A DNA stretch of 39,972 nucleotides from Nostoc sp. FACHB-152. GTDB taxonomy: Bacteria; Cyanobacteriota; Cyanobacteriia; Cyanobacteriales; Nostocaceae. The notes under the pieces were generated by a model that was not told the origin of the DNA, did no database searches, and was given only the letters and a program-made list of their open reading frames with translations. The position numbers and the translations under genes are program-made. The DNA is taken from contig NZ_JACJRV010000066.1 in assembly GCF_014697475.1 (NCBI RefSeq), forward strand, positions 1-39,972. The letters are read 5' to 3'. Position 1 is the first letter of the stretch; each line of letters starts with the position of its first letter. Shown here in pieces: positions 16,666 through 25,273 of the stretch.

Positions 16666-17646
16666 TTACTTCCTCTGGGCGATGCGCTGCTGGAAGATTA
16701 CAACCAGAAGTAGAAAGCCACCGCGCAGTACAAGCTGCCACCAGGGAGTAATGGTTCCCTCAAGATTTAAAAGGTTGTACATCATTCCCAGCAATAGTAC
16801 ACCAATAAGTGTTGGAAACACGCTTCCCTGACCACCGGCGAGAAACGTTCCTCCCATAACAGTTGCAGCGATCGCATCTGTTTCCCAGCCAAAGGCCGCC
16901 ACAGGTTGACCTGCCCCTAACCGACCCGCTAGCACTACACCAGCCAGCCCTGAAAGCATCCCACTAAAGGTGTAGACTGCAAGCTTAACTTGGTTGGGAT
17001 TCACACCCATGAGCCGGGAAGCTTCTTCGTTGTTACCAATAGCGTATATGTGCAAACCTAACCTGCTTCTTTGCAGTATCAACCAAGCTGCAAAATATAA
17101 CAATGCAACTATCAAGACCGGAACAGGAACAAAACCAATAAACCCCCTACCTAACCAAACCAGCCCTGATGCTGTCGAAGGTACGGCAATCGACCTTTCT
17201 TGAGTGATACTCAAAGCCAGACCCCTTGCAGCACTAGCAGTGAATAAGGTCACAACAAACGGCTGAAGCCGGGCGCGCGATACGAGAAGACCGTTGACCG
17301 CACCGAGTAACGTAGTACTGATAATGCCACAGGCGATCGCAATAAAGCTTCCTTGTCCAACCAGCATTGCGGCAACAACGCCACCTAACGCCACCAGCGA
17401 ACCCACAGATAAATCGATTCCTCCACTCAAAATCACAACAGTCATACCCAACGCCACAATCGCCAGCATACTGTTCTGCCGCATGACGTTCATGATATTC
17501 AGGGGTGTAAGAAAAGTTTGATAACGAAACGATGCAAAAACAGCCAAGCTCAACAGCATCAGCAGCACACCCTGGGAGGTGAGGAGCTTGCCCAGACGTT
17601 TCGAGAGGCGTAAACCAGCAAGCGCAATAGATCTTGTAGCAGCCAT
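16666..17646 (-). CDS. Sugar ABC transporter permease (RbsC/YjfF-type)
   Basis: 326 aa inner-membrane permease of the BPD_transp_2 family. It is strongly hydrophobic, with 8-10 predicted helices. Signature segments are MLAIVALGMTVVILSGGIDLSVGSLVALGG (starting near residue 60) and, near the end, DAIAATVMGGTFLAGGQGSV (about 257-276). It would form a heterodimer with the second permease (17789-18736). As the distal gene of the minus-strand cluster it corresponds in position to YjfF of the E. coli galactofuranose importer. No clear Shine-Dalgarno precedes ATG 17646. The gap to the upstream permease contains an oriented 3'-end repeat, so its expression may be lower than or separate from the rest. 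Confidence 0.9.
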   Translation of the reverse strand: MAATRSIALAGLRLSKRLGKLLTSQGVLLMLLSLAVFASFRYQTFLTPLNIMNVMRQNSMLAIVALGMTVVILSGGIDLSVGSLVALGGVVAAMLVGQGSFIAIACGIISTTLLGAVNGLLVSRARLQPFVVTLFTASAARGLALSITQERSIAVPSTASGLVWLGRGFIGFVPVPVLIVALLYFAAWLILQRSRLGLHIYAIGNNEEASRLMGVNPNQVKLAVYTFSGMLSGLAGVVLAGRLGAGQPVAAFGWETDAIAATVMGGTFLAGGQGSVFPTLIGVLLLGMMYNLLNLEGTITPWWQLVLRGGFLLLVVIFQQRIAQRK

Positions 17647-17728
17647 AACTATTGATATTAAATTGGGATATGTAGTCTTATTTCAAAGATTTCAAAAGTC
17701 TGGGATAGTCCTAGAAACAACAAAACCC

Positions 17729-17791
17729 TCTCCCCTGCTCCTCTGCTCCCCTGCGGTCTTGATGGTAAGTCTTTAACCGGATACGGTATTA
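17729..17791 (-). repeat. Oriented 3'-end repeat, copy B
   Basis: Read on the minus strand it begins TAATACCGTATCCGG, includes the invariant core TCCGGTTAAAGACTTA, a 10-nt spacer and CGCAGGGGAGCAGAGGAG. The first TAA is itself the stop codon of the permease gene ending at 17789, so the repeat lies directly at that gene's 3' end and in its direction, between two genes of one cluster. Confidence 0.75.
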
Positions 17792-18736
17792 CACTTCCCT
17801 GGGACGCTGCAAAAAAATGGCGAACAGAATGATGACAGATTTCAAAACCAATGACCAAGTAAACGGAATCAGCAGCATATTGAAACTAGTAGAAATCACC
17901 TGCATCAGCAAGGCTCCGACAACCGTACCGAGGACATTGGCACGACCACCAGAAAAAGGCGTACCACCGACAACCACAGCTGCGATCGCATCAAATTCCG
18001 CGTTGACACCCACCTTGCTAGGATCGCCCATCCCCAGCCGCGCTGTTTCGACCAGTCCGGCCAACCCAGCCAGCAGCGCGCTAATCAAATAGACTGTATA
18101 TTTCACACGTTCCGCCCGAATACCCGCCAGCCTTGCAGCCTGCTCATTGCCACCGACTGCAATAATTTGATGCCCGAAAAGCGTAGAACGGATACAGAAG
18201 AAAGCTCCCACAATCACGACTGCCGCAATCACAACCTGAACTGGGATAGAACCGATAAATCCCTTTCCAAGTGCTTCAAACGTGGGATTAGTGAAGGGAA
18301 CCAGCTTCCCATCACCAATAACCTGAGCAATTCCACGCCACAAAATTAGAGCCGCTAAGGTGGTGATTAAGGCATCAAGTTTCAGGCGGGAGATGAGAAA
18401 GCCATTGAGAAGACCAACTAACAGCGCACATATCAAAGCGAAAGTGATAGCAACAACTATTCCATAATTAATCAGCAATGCCACAATTACTGAAACCAAT
18501 GCCATAGTCGAGCCAACTGTTAGGTCAATGCCACGGGAGGCAATCACAAAGGTCATCCCAATAGCAACTAACATTGTTGTGGATACTTGCAGCAACATAT
18601 TCAATGTGTTGCTAACTGTAGCAAAACGTGGCGTAAAGATGGCGTTTGCAACATAGAAAATTAATAGTGCCGCAAATGCACCGAAATTAGGGTGCCATAG
18701 AATTCGCCAATCCACATTATGCTTCTTGATCTTCAT
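17789..18736 (-). CDS. Sugar ABC transporter permease (RbsC/YtfT-type)
   Basis: 315 aa permease of the BPD_transp_2 family with about 8-10 helices. Key segments are MLVAIGMTFVIASRGIDLTVGSTMALVS (starting near residue 55) and DAIAAVVVGGTPFSGGRANVLGTVVGALL (starting near 244). It corresponds to the first permease of the YtfQRT-YjfF arrangement and lies 73 bp downstream of the ATPase gene. ATG 18736 has a weak GGACAG upstream. Its stop codon coincides with the edge of an oriented repeat. Confidence 0.9.
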   Translation of the reverse strand: MKIKKHNVDWRILWHPNFGAFAALLIFYVANAIFTPRFATVSNTLNMLLQVSTTMLVAIGMTFVIASRGIDLTVGSTMALVSVIVALLINYGIVVAITFALICALLVGLLNGFLISRLKLDALITTLAALILWRGIAQVIGDGKLVPFTNPTFEALGKGFIGSIPVQVVIAAVVIVGAFFCIRSTLFGHQIIAVGGNEQAARLAGIRAERVKYTVYLISALLAGLAGLVETARLGMGDPSKVGVNAEFDAIAAVVVGGTPFSGGRANVLGTVVGALLMQVISTSFNMLLIPFTWSLVLKSVIILFAIFLQRPREV

Positions 18737-18809
18737 TATCTGTCCGGCTCTGTTTTAAACTGTAGCAATAGCCAAGAAAGTTAAGACATCAACAGATGAT
18801 ATAACTCTG

Positions 18810-20372
18810 TCACCTGTCACCTGTCACCTGTTCCCTGCCGTCAACTTCCTGAGTATCTGCTTCCGCCATTACGTGCAGAATTGTTTTGATGTTCTTCTGT
18901 TCGCCACTAAGTTCTGCGACTGACTGCCCATCACGCAGGACTACGACACGTTGCGAACCTTCAACGAGTTCTTCCATTTCCGAAGAAATCATCAGAACTC
19001 CCAGCCCTTGTTCTGCTAGTTCGGCAATCAGTCTTTGAATCTCGCGCTTTGCACCAACATCGATACCGCGTGTCGGCTCATCAAGGAGGAGAAGTTTGGT
19101 ATTTTTGCACAGCCATCGCGCCAGAAGCACTTTCTGCTGATTGCCTCCTGATAGTTCGTGAATTTGCTGATCTGCACTGGCAGCCTTGATGCCAAGACGC
19201 TGCATGAAACGGTTAACGAGTTCGTTCTGTCGTTTTTTGGAAACGATGCCCCATTGCGTCAGGGAAGGTAAAGCAGCGAGAGTGAGGTTTTCGCGTACCG
19301 AAAGTTCAGGGATAATGCCGTCTGCCTTGCGATCCTCAGAAAGAAAAGCCATTCCAGCAGCGATCGCATCATGAGGATCGTGCAGGGATAAAATATTACC
19401 TTCGAGTTTAACAGTTCCATCCTCAAACGGTTCCGCACCAAACAGAGCGCGCACCGTTCCACTACGACCAGAGCCAAGCAAACCTGCTATTCCAACGATT
19501 TCGCCATGCCGCAATTCTAGCGAAACGCCATTCAGCCGCTTTTTGTATTTGAGAGCTTCTGCCTGGAGTAACACTGGCTGCTCTGGTGTATTTTGTAACT
19601 TTTCTGTAAATGCTGTGACTCCTTGACGCACCTCTTCCAGCTGGCGATCTAGCATATGACAAACGAGTTCCAGACGATTAAGGCTGTCTAGGGATTGGGT
19701 AATAATGTTACGCCCATCACGTAAAACTGTGACGCGATCGCACACTGCGTAAAGTTCTTCAAAACGGTGGCTAACATAAACTATAGATGTTCCTTGCGAC
19801 TTGAGCCGCCGCATGACATCAAACAGGACAGCAACCTCAGTTTCCGTCAGCGAACTCGTTGGTTCATCAAGAATAAGTATCCGCGCCCCAAAAGATATAG
19901 CACGAGCGATCGCAACCATCTGCCTATGAGCAATATTCAGCGAATCAACCACTGAGCGCGGATCAATCTGCAACCCCAGACGCTCTAACATCTCCGCCGC
20001 GCCAGTATTCATCGCTTTTTTATCGACAAAGCCGAAGCGTTGCGGCTCTCTACCCAAAAAAATATTCTCGGCAACGGTTCTTAAACCCACCAGTTGGATT
20101 TCTTGGTAGACAGCTACAATACCTGCCGCCTGCGCTGCGGTCGGGTTCTGGAATGCAACAGTTTTTTGGTCGTACTCTATAACACCCGTATCCCGTCGAT
20201 ACGCCCCCGTCATAATCTTGATTAACGTCGATTTGCCAGCACCGTTCTCGCCAACCAGCGCATGAATTTCGCCTACTTTCAGTTCAAAATCTACCCCCCA
20301 GAGTGCTGGCACACCGGAAAAACTTTTCTTTATGCCCGTCATGCGAAGCACAGTTTGAGTACCCTGATTCAT
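18810..20372 (-). CDS. Sugar ABC transporter ATP-binding protein with two ABC domains (RbsA/MglA/YtfR-type)
   Basis: 520 aa with two fused nucleotide-binding domains. Domain 1 has Walker A GENGAGKST (41-49) and Walker B LILDEPTSSL. Domain 2 has the degenerate P-loop GLLGSGRSG, typical of the second half of RbsA/MglA-type proteins, the signature LSGGNQQKVLLARWL and Walker B LLLDEPTRGIDVGAK. It powers import by the two permeases. AGGTAAA lies a few bases upstream of ATG 20372. The C-terminus ends in a repetitive-looking EQVTGDR tail encoded by a GTCACCTGTCACCTGTCACCTG heptamer run (about 18809-18830), so the last codons lie within a tandem repeat. The gap of about 640 bp to the binding-protein gene contains 21-bp tandem repeats. 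Confidence 0.95.
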   Translation of the reverse strand: MNQGTQTVLRMTGIKKSFSGVPALWGVDFELKVGEIHALVGENGAGKSTLIKIMTGAYRRDTGVIEYDQKTVAFQNPTAAQAAGIVAVYQEIQLVGLRTVAENIFLGREPQRFGFVDKKAMNTGAAEMLERLGLQIDPRSVVDSLNIAHRQMVAIARAISFGARILILDEPTSSLTETEVAVLFDVMRRLKSQGTSIVYVSHRFEELYAVCDRVTVLRDGRNIITQSLDSLNRLELVCHMLDRQLEEVRQGVTAFTEKLQNTPEQPVLLQAEALKYKKRLNGVSLELRHGEIVGIAGLLGSGRSGTVRALFGAEPFEDGTVKLEGNILSLHDPHDAIAAGMAFLSEDRKADGIIPELSVRENLTLAALPSLTQWGIVSKKRQNELVNRFMQRLGIKAASADQQIHELSGGNQQKVLLARWLCKNTKLLLLDEPTRGIDVGAKREIQRLIAELAEQGLGVLMISSEMEELVEGSQRVVVLRDGQSVAELSGEQKNIKTILHVMAEADTQEVDGREQVTGDR

Positions 20373-21013
20373 CGGCTTTACCTGTTTAAATTTTGATTGC
20401 CGATAGTGGATATCCCTTGCTTTGCACCATAGTCATCTTTTTGCCTATTGTGAAGGCTCAGTATATTCCAGGTTATCTTTTTTTATTTTAGGGTGAGAAA
20501 TATTTAGAAGTTTGCTAACGCAAAAGTTTTGGTGAAGCAGGGCAGGGGATCTGAAAGTTCTGCTCAGAATCGAGAAGCGAGAATAAGTTTTAGCGTCTGG
20601 TAATTAGTAAATGAGTAGTTTGTTGATTTATATATTAGAATTTGCTTAAATTAACGGGCTTATCAACTGTGAAGCTAATATACGAGGTGCAAAAATAGGT
20701 TTACGAGTCGCAAAAATAGGTTTACGAGTCGCAAAAATAGGTTTACGAGTTGCAAAAATAGGTTTACGAGTTGCAAAAATAGGTTTACGAGTTGCAAAAA
20801 CAGGTTTACGAGTTGCAAAAATAGGTTTACGAGTCGCAAAAGTAGGTTTACGAGTCGCAAAAGCTGATTTTTAGAGATGATTTATAAAGTAAAGTTTAAA
20901 TTGTAGCGTTATAGCAACGCTTAACGCACCATATCTCTCGGTGCATTACGGCTCATCCTGATTTTCTAAAACTACCAAATCCTTACATAGCCGTAACACA
21001 CCCTACTTAATAA
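20373..21013. other. Gap inside the ABC importer cluster, holding tandem repeats
   Basis: 641 bp between the binding-protein gene and the ATPase gene, both minus strand. It contains the 21-bp tandem repeat block (20686-20862) and otherwise AT-rich sequence. No gene is supported; frames through the repeats are open on both strands only because the unit is a multiple of three. Confidence 0.6.
20686..20862. repeat. Tandem repeat: eight 21-bp units plus a partial ninth
   Basis: Unit GTCGCAAAAATAGGTTTACG plus A, with variants GTTGC/GTCGC at the start and ATAGG/ACAGG/GTAGG in the middle. Units are head to tail without spacers, so this is a minisatellite and not a CRISPR array. Being 7 codons long it can be read through in two plus-strand frames and one minus-strand frame. 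The plus-strand heptad AKIGLRV lacks an ATG; the minus-strand leucine-rich frame has only a TTG start. Confidence 0.95.
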
Positions 21014-22015
21014 TTAATACGCTTCATCTACAAAATTCTTCGCGTTGGTCACATCAAATAGTCTGTCCTTGAGAATAATTCTCGGTGGAATTTTCTTGCC
21101 AGCAAAATACTCTTCCATTGTGGCGAAAACTAGCGGGCCAAAACGCGGGTTTGACTCAACACTCACGCCAAGTTCACCACGAATAATCGCTTCAAGCGCA
21201 GTTTTCTGACCGTCGATTGAACCAACTATCACATCCTTGCCAGGTTTCATACCTGCGGATTTAAGAGCTTGGATAGCACCTAATGCCATTTCGTCATTGT
21301 GAGCATACACAGCAGTGATGCCAGAACCCTTGGCTTGGATAATGTTTTCCATGACGCGCTGGGCTGCTGCTCGTGAAAAATCTGCCGTCTGGGTGGCGAT
21401 AATCTTCATGTTAGGGTAACGTGCGATCGCATCCCGAAACCCCTTAGCCCGATCAATTGCTACCGATGAACCTGCTGTTCCAGTAAGTTCCACAATTGAT
21501 GCTTTACCGTCCGTCGCCTTAGCCAGCCATTCACCAACGCGGCGACCTTGGGTAATAAAATCCGACCCTAAAAAGCTGACAAAATGTTCGCCTGGTTTGC
21601 CTGCCGCTTCCCGGTCGATGAGAAAAACTGGTATTTTTGCATCTCTTGCTGCTTCGAGGGCGGGGGTAAGTCCCTCATACTCCCGTGGGGCAAGAAATAT
21701 AACATCAACTTGTCGGGCGATTAAATCCTCTATGTCAGAAAATTGTTTTGATGTTTGCCCTTGGGCATCCGTCATTAAAAAATCATAAGTTTTCTTACGC
21801 TTGGCGGCTTCCTCTTTGATGCTATTTGTTTCGGCAATACGCCAAGGGCCGATGTTCTCTGTTTGCGAAAATCCGACAATTTTTTTCGTTTTCTCACGCA
21901 CACAGCCAGATAGTGAGAAAGCCGCGATAGTAATAACAACGTAGGCACTAAATACCAGGAACTTTGGCATATAGGCTCGAACACCTGAGCATTGAAAACA
22001 GGTTTCATTTTTCAT
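21014..22015 (-). CDS. ytfQ: Sugar ABC transporter periplasmic binding protein, YtfQ-like (galactofuranose-type)
   Basis: 333 aa lipoprotein of the type-1 periplasmic binding protein fold. The N-terminus has a hydrophobic segment ending in a lipobox FSLSGC (about residues 33-38). Segments close to E. coli YtfQ as I remember it are KIVGFSQTENIGPWRIAETN (about 45-64), IFLAPREYEG, IPVFLIDREA, VAIDRAKGFRDAI and AVYAHNDEMALGAIQALKSAG (starting near 233), then GSIDGQ. YtfQ binds galactofuranose; ribose and other pentose binders are less similar at these points, so a furanose ligand is plausible but unproved. ATG 22015 and the internal ATG 21970 (which gives a tidier lipoprotein signal) are both possible starts. 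It is first in the minus-strand importer cluster, separated from the ATPase by tandem repeats. Confidence 0.88.
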   Translation of the reverse strand: MKNETCFQCSGVRAYMPKFLVFSAYVVITIAAFSLSGCVREKTKKIVGFSQTENIGPWRIAETNSIKEEAAKRKKTYDFLMTDAQGQTSKQFSDIEDLIARQVDVIFLAPREYEGLTPALEAARDAKIPVFLIDREAAGKPGEHFVSFLGSDFITQGRRVGEWLAKATDGKASIVELTGTAGSSVAIDRAKGFRDAIARYPNMKIIATQTADFSRAAAQRVMENIIQAKGSGITAVYAHNDEMALGAIQALKSAGMKPGKDVIVGSIDGQKTALEAIIRGELGVSVESNPRFGPLVFATMEEYFAGKKIPPRIILKDRLFDVTNAKNFVDEAY

Positions 22016-22192
22016 AAGCCAACGTGAGTTCGGGATAAGCTGTAACCATGATTCTATCGTTGGCTAAAACTCCTATTCCTTCGTATAACTAGCAGCAAAA
22101 TCGTCTTAACCCGAACTGAGGTCAACAACAGGGTGTTGGGGCTGTCTGTTTCCCCACACCCTACACCCCACACCCGCCCCAACGGGGCTTGG

Positions 22193-23728
22193 TTAGTTTA
22201 ATTTTTGACGCACAATAGCCCCATGAGGGTCACTCAAGTTTTTCGTGCTATCTCCATTCATTATCATCGTGGGCAAAACATTTGTTAATTCACCACTTTT
22301 TTTATTAGGAGATAGTGTAATAATTCCTAATCCAGGACAACTCCCTGCTGCTGCATGGGCTATGGTTAGAGGATTTGGCCCCCGTAAGGCAACATAAATC
22401 TTGTCACCATTATTGCCTAAAGATAAATCAGCTAAATCTGGGGTTGGATCATTACTTTGCTCTGCTCCCAGAGTTGTCCCACAAGCTCCAGTCTTTGTCA
22501 AACTATACGTACCTTCGTGGCGCAATTGAAGATTTTCCCACGGGGAATTCATCTTAAATACTTCTGCATTATTGCGTACCCGATCAAACTGGTGCAGGTA
22601 TTTGTCCTCTCCAGAACTTAAATTTTTGACAATGACCATCCCATGTGCATCTCGATTGTTGCCTGGTATGATTTTTCCATTGTCTGGGTCTGCCCAGACA
22701 GCAACTGGTAATGGTTGATTGGGTTGATTATAGTTCGGTGCTAGAGGATAGTCTTGTGTAAACCGATAGAGTGTAAATTCAGAAACATTGGGGGCAGAGG
22801 TTCCAGTGTTGAGCATCATAAATCCATCAGCCGACTGTCCTCCACAACCCGCAGCATGAACTACGTTCAGATCGTATTCAGCTACTATCTTCATGGGTGC
22901 GGTAGTAATGTCAACCACGAACATACCACCGCCGCCTAAAGTTACGTAAGCGTGCTGACTGTTGTCGGAAATAATCGGGCAAATTACTGTGTTAGTCGGG
23001 CGAACTCCTGTGGCTTGTTTAGGATTGCCGTTAGGGGTAGAAGAGGATTGTCCGTCTGCGACCTGTCCGGTTACAGTACAACTAATGTTATCCCCAAGAT
23101 TAACATCTACCGCAATAGGTTGATTTAATACTCGTCCCGTCCCACCAACCATGTCAACACTGCTATCCGCGTTATAGTTAAATCCGGTTACTTGTCCTGC
23201 GGTATTTTTTTGAATATCCACTCGCTCAAGCATTCGCCCATTTTGGTTAGCGATGAGGATTTTTGTGCCGTCAGGAGATACCGTAGACATATGATTTTGT
23301 CTACCTGTACTAGTTGCAGTAGAACGGAATAAGCACACAGGCTGTTTTGTCTCACCGTCTACTATCCCTAAATGCCCTGAAGCAACAAAGTTTAATGTCA
23401 TGTATTTATCATCTGGGGTGGGAATAATTCCATGAATTCTGTTGACATCAGATCCTGTTGTTAAGAGTGCATTTGGAAATAAGTCAGTTACTACATCTAA
23501 TACCAATGGATTATTTATGGGTGGGTTCTGTTCCAAGTCTGCACTATCATAAATCCTGACTTTGCCGCCATACAGTCCATTCGGCAAGCTGGCCGTAATT
23601 CCTTGACTATTTCCTTGATCTGAAAGCCATACTTCATACCCCGAATTGCGTGCATAAGTCTGTTCCGAAAACAGTATTAGACATAGTGCAATGCTCAAAC
23701 TCATTAGGCATAAAATAATTTTTTTCAT
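22193..23728 (-). CDS. Exported beta-propeller-like protein
   Basis: 511 aa from ATG 23728, chosen because it places a classic signal peptide at the N-terminus (MKKIILCLMSLSIALCLILF, cleavage near TYA-RNS). The frame is open 39 codons further upstream to a GTG, without translation signals. The mature protein has repeated short beta-rich blades with motifs like STVSPDGTKILIANQNGRMLERVD and SDNSQHAYVTLGGGGMFVVDITT, which resemble YncE/LVIVD-type propellers. Several Cys (PVCLFRS, NTVICP, HAAGCGG, GACGTT, GSCPG) could form disulfides outside the cytoplasm. Ligand or enzymatic role unknown. It stands alone. Confidence 0.7.
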   Translation of the reverse strand: MKKIILCLMSLSIALCLILFSEQTYARNSGYEVWLSDQGNSQGITASLPNGLYGGKVRIYDSADLEQNPPINNPLVLDVVTDLFPNALLTTGSDVNRIHGIIPTPDDKYMTLNFVASGHLGIVDGETKQPVCLFRSTATSTGRQNHMSTVSPDGTKILIANQNGRMLERVDIQKNTAGQVTGFNYNADSSVDMVGGTGRVLNQPIAVDVNLGDNISCTVTGQVADGQSSSTPNGNPKQATGVRPTNTVICPIISDNSQHAYVTLGGGGMFVVDITTAPMKIVAEYDLNVVHAAGCGGQSADGFMMLNTGTSAPNVSEFTLYRFTQDYPLAPNYNQPNQPLPVAVWADPDNGKIIPGNNRDAHGMVIVKNLSSGEDKYLHQFDRVRNNAEVFKMNSPWENLQLRHEGTYSLTKTGACGTTLGAEQSNDPTPDLADLSLGNNGDKIYVALRGPNPLTIAHAAAGSCPGLGIITLSPNKKSGELTNVLPTMIMNGDSTKNLSDPHGAIVRQKLN

Positions 23729-23895
23729 ATTGATTTTTGGATTTATGTTTTTATTTATAATTAATTTCACTGTTTCAGCTTCAGTATTATTTGTAAAGTC
23801 ATACAAATAAAATTTAATAGTTTTCACGGTAAAATCTGTGCGCACATAATATAAGCCGTAGTGTATAACTTGATATAAGTTTTCAGGGCAAGAAT

Positions 23896-24507
23896 ATGGC
23901 TACTCTAAATCGCGTTCTGTTTATCCAAGATACAGTTCTTAAACAAGAACCCGTACAATCAGGTCAATTACCTAGCACTAAACAACAAAATATTCCCATC
24001 GGCACGTTATTTGTGCTTAAGTTTTACGAAATACCTGCAAATTATTCCGATCACTATAAGTTCGCTTTAGAAGATCTTCAATTTAAAGGCTTTAGTAACT
24101 GGTATGCTTTTGCCAAACACGTGACAATTATCCAAGAAGCAATTAATCCTGTCACGACTATTAGTGCGATCGCTACTCAGCAACAAGCCAAGGATACTGT
24201 AAAAATTACTGTAGACCGTCAAAGTGTCGGTAATCAACAAGGTTTTCTCAAGCTGGTGTTTAATGCAGATACCATAATTAAGCGTCAACCTGTAGATTCT
24301 AAGGTGCTGAATGATCAATCCAAGCAAAAAATTCCCGCAGGTACAGAATTAATTTTATTAACTGACAAGCCGGACACTAATAATATTGTTAAATTTACTA
24401 TTCAGGACAGCCATCTAAAATTTAGCCTGAAAGATGTTGAGTTTAAAGGTTTCTCGAAAGATTGGTTTGTCTTTACGCAACACGTTGGCATTCAAGGTCT
24501 TGACTAA
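23896..24507 (+). CDS. Protein with two tandem copies of an uncharacterised beta-rich domain
   Basis: 203 aa. Residues about 4-80 and 112-201 are clearly repeats of each other: LFIQDTVLKQEPVQSGQLPS matches LVFNADTIIKRQPVDSKVLN, IPIGTLFVLKF matches IPAGTELILLT, and FALEDLQFKGFSNWYAFAKH matches FSLKDVEFKGFSKDWFVFTQ. A Thr/Ala/Gln-rich linker joins them. No signal peptide or membrane segment. The pattern of short strands around a Pro/Gly turn resembles SH3-like or cell-wall-binding modules; I do not assign a function. ATG 23896 has GGGCAAG upstream. The stop is followed at once by a stem-loop (24510-24540). Confidence 0.75.
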   Translation: MATLNRVLFIQDTVLKQEPVQSGQLPSTKQQNIPIGTLFVLKFYEIPANYSDHYKFALEDLQFKGFSNWYAFAKHVTIIQEAINPVTTISAIATQQQAKDTVKITVDRQSVGNQQGFLKLVFNADTIIKRQPVDSKVLNDQSKQKIPAGTELILLTDKPDTNNIVKFTIQDSHLKFSLKDVEFKGFSKDWFVFTQHVGIQGLD

Positions 24508-24509
24508 TT

Positions 24510-24540
24510 TGTAGAGATGTTGCAATGCAACGTCTCTACA
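24510..24540. terminator. 15-bp stem-loop of the TGTAGAGACGTTGCA type
   Basis: TGTAGAGATGTTGCA, one A, then TGCAACGTCTCTACA; the only departure from perfect pairing is a G-U-compatible position. It lies 3 nt after the stop at 24507. Palindromes of this sequence are, from general knowledge, widespread in heterocystous cyanobacterial spacers. It may act as a terminator although the following U-run is short (ATATTTTTT about 7 nt later). Confidence 0.7.
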
Positions 24541-24563
24541 AATCATATTTTTTCCGGCTTTAC

Positions 24564-24587
24564 GGCGTAGATATAGCGAAACTGTCA
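24564..24587. repeat. Left member of a 24-bp inverted repeat flanking the alpha-CTD-like gene
   Basis: Contains GGCGTAGATATAGCGAA followed by ACTGTCA. The reverse complement occurs at 25449-25472 with one mismatch. The two copies bracket 24588-25448, which holds the regulator gene and its promoter. Confidence 0.8.
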
Positions 24588-24631
24588 ACAGTGTATACAA
24601 TGTTTTATAATTACTGTGTACACTGTTGACA
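24583..24631 (+). promoter_or_regulatory. Promoter straddled by a 13-bp inverted repeat (candidate autoregulatory operator)
   Basis: TGTCAACAGTGTA (24583-24595) and TACACTGTTGACA (24619-24631) are exact inverted repeats. Between them is a perfect TATAAT (24606-24611), with CTGTCA at 24582-24587 as a possible -35 hexamer, 18 bp away. The left arm thus overlaps the -35 and the right arm the start-site region, a geometry expected for a repressor of its own gene. AAGGTGGAGAGAG and the ATG at 24644 follow. A related half-site ACAGTGTTGACAAA lies inside the gene at 24915-24928. Confidence 0.7.
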
Positions 24632-24643
24632 AGGTGGAGAGAG

Positions 24644-25273
24644 ATGGGGAAAAAAAACAAGGAATCGCCTATTGTAAGCTTCCGTGTGCCACATTCTGTT
24701 GTCGAGAAGTTAATTACAGATGGCAGATTGAAGCCTAACCATATAAAGTCAGAGTTATCCAACCTAATCAAAAATGACTGGTTAGCTTCTGTTGATGCTG
24801 GTGTAGAACCGACTGTGAGTGTAAATACTGTTTATGAGCAACTAGCAAAAATAGATAGAGTTCTAGAAATACTTGAGGACAATAAGCCGAATGGCGTTGT
24901 TGATGCAAGTGTAGACAGTGTTGACAAAATCAGCTTAAGTCAAAGCATAGACTCAATCTCGCCGGATAATCAGCTTGTAGAGGTTGCCAACAGTAATGTA
25001 CACCCCGTAGAGGAAATAAATGGGGATAATAAACCGATAAACTTTGTTGATGAAAACAGTATTGAGTCATTGAATTTGAAAAAAAATACTTATACGGCAC
25101 TTAAAGAGGCACAAGTTAACACAATAGAAGATTTAAATAAATATGGTGTCACAGGCTTGCGAACGCTGAAAAATCTGGGAAATAAATCTGTATCTCAGAT
25201 AGTTGAAGCACTTCAAAGCCGAGGGATTGAGTTACCAGAGTTAGCAGATCCGGAACACATCCCTTCTCTGTGA
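24644..25273 (+). CDS. Predicted regulator: short DNA-binding-like N-terminus fused to an RNA polymerase alpha-CTD-like domain
   Basis: 209 aa from ATG 24644, with GGTGGAGAG upstream. Residues about 9-48 (PIVSFRVPHSVVEKLI and following helices) resemble the strand-helix start of ribbon-helix-helix proteins. A coiled-coil-like helix (about 62-79) and a long polar, acidic linker (80-135) follow. Residues about 139-198 align with the C-terminal domain of bacterial RNA polymerase alpha: SIESLNLKKNTYTALKEA, then TIEDL, then LKNLGNKSVSQIVEALQSRG, matching the E. coli blocks LELTVRSANCLK and NLGKKSLTEIKDVLASRG. The Lys-Ser pair of the second helix-hairpin-helix is kept, but the key DNA-contact Arg265 is replaced by Asn and Asn268 by Thr. 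It may bind DNA and interact with the transcription machinery (inference). Its promoter has an inverted repeat, and 24-bp inverted repeats flank the unit. Confidence 0.75.
   Translation: MGKKNKESPIVSFRVPHSVVEKLITDGRLKPNHIKSELSNLIKNDWLASVDAGVEPTVSVNTVYEQLAKIDRVLEILEDNKPNGVVDASVDSVDKISLSQSIDSISPDNQLVEVANSNVHPVEEINGDNKPINFVDENSIESLNLKKNTYTALKEAQVNTIEDLNKYGVTGLRTLKNLGNKSVSQIVEALQSRGIELPELADPEHIPSL

Noticed and set aside
17294-18349. Plus-strand frames within the permease genes
   Set aside because: Antisense shadows of clear transmembrane permeases.
20675-20862. Minus-strand leucine-rich frame and suspicion of a CRISPR array
   Set aside because: The frame is only the translation of 21-bp tandem units with a TTG start; there are no spacers between units, so it is not a CRISPR array.
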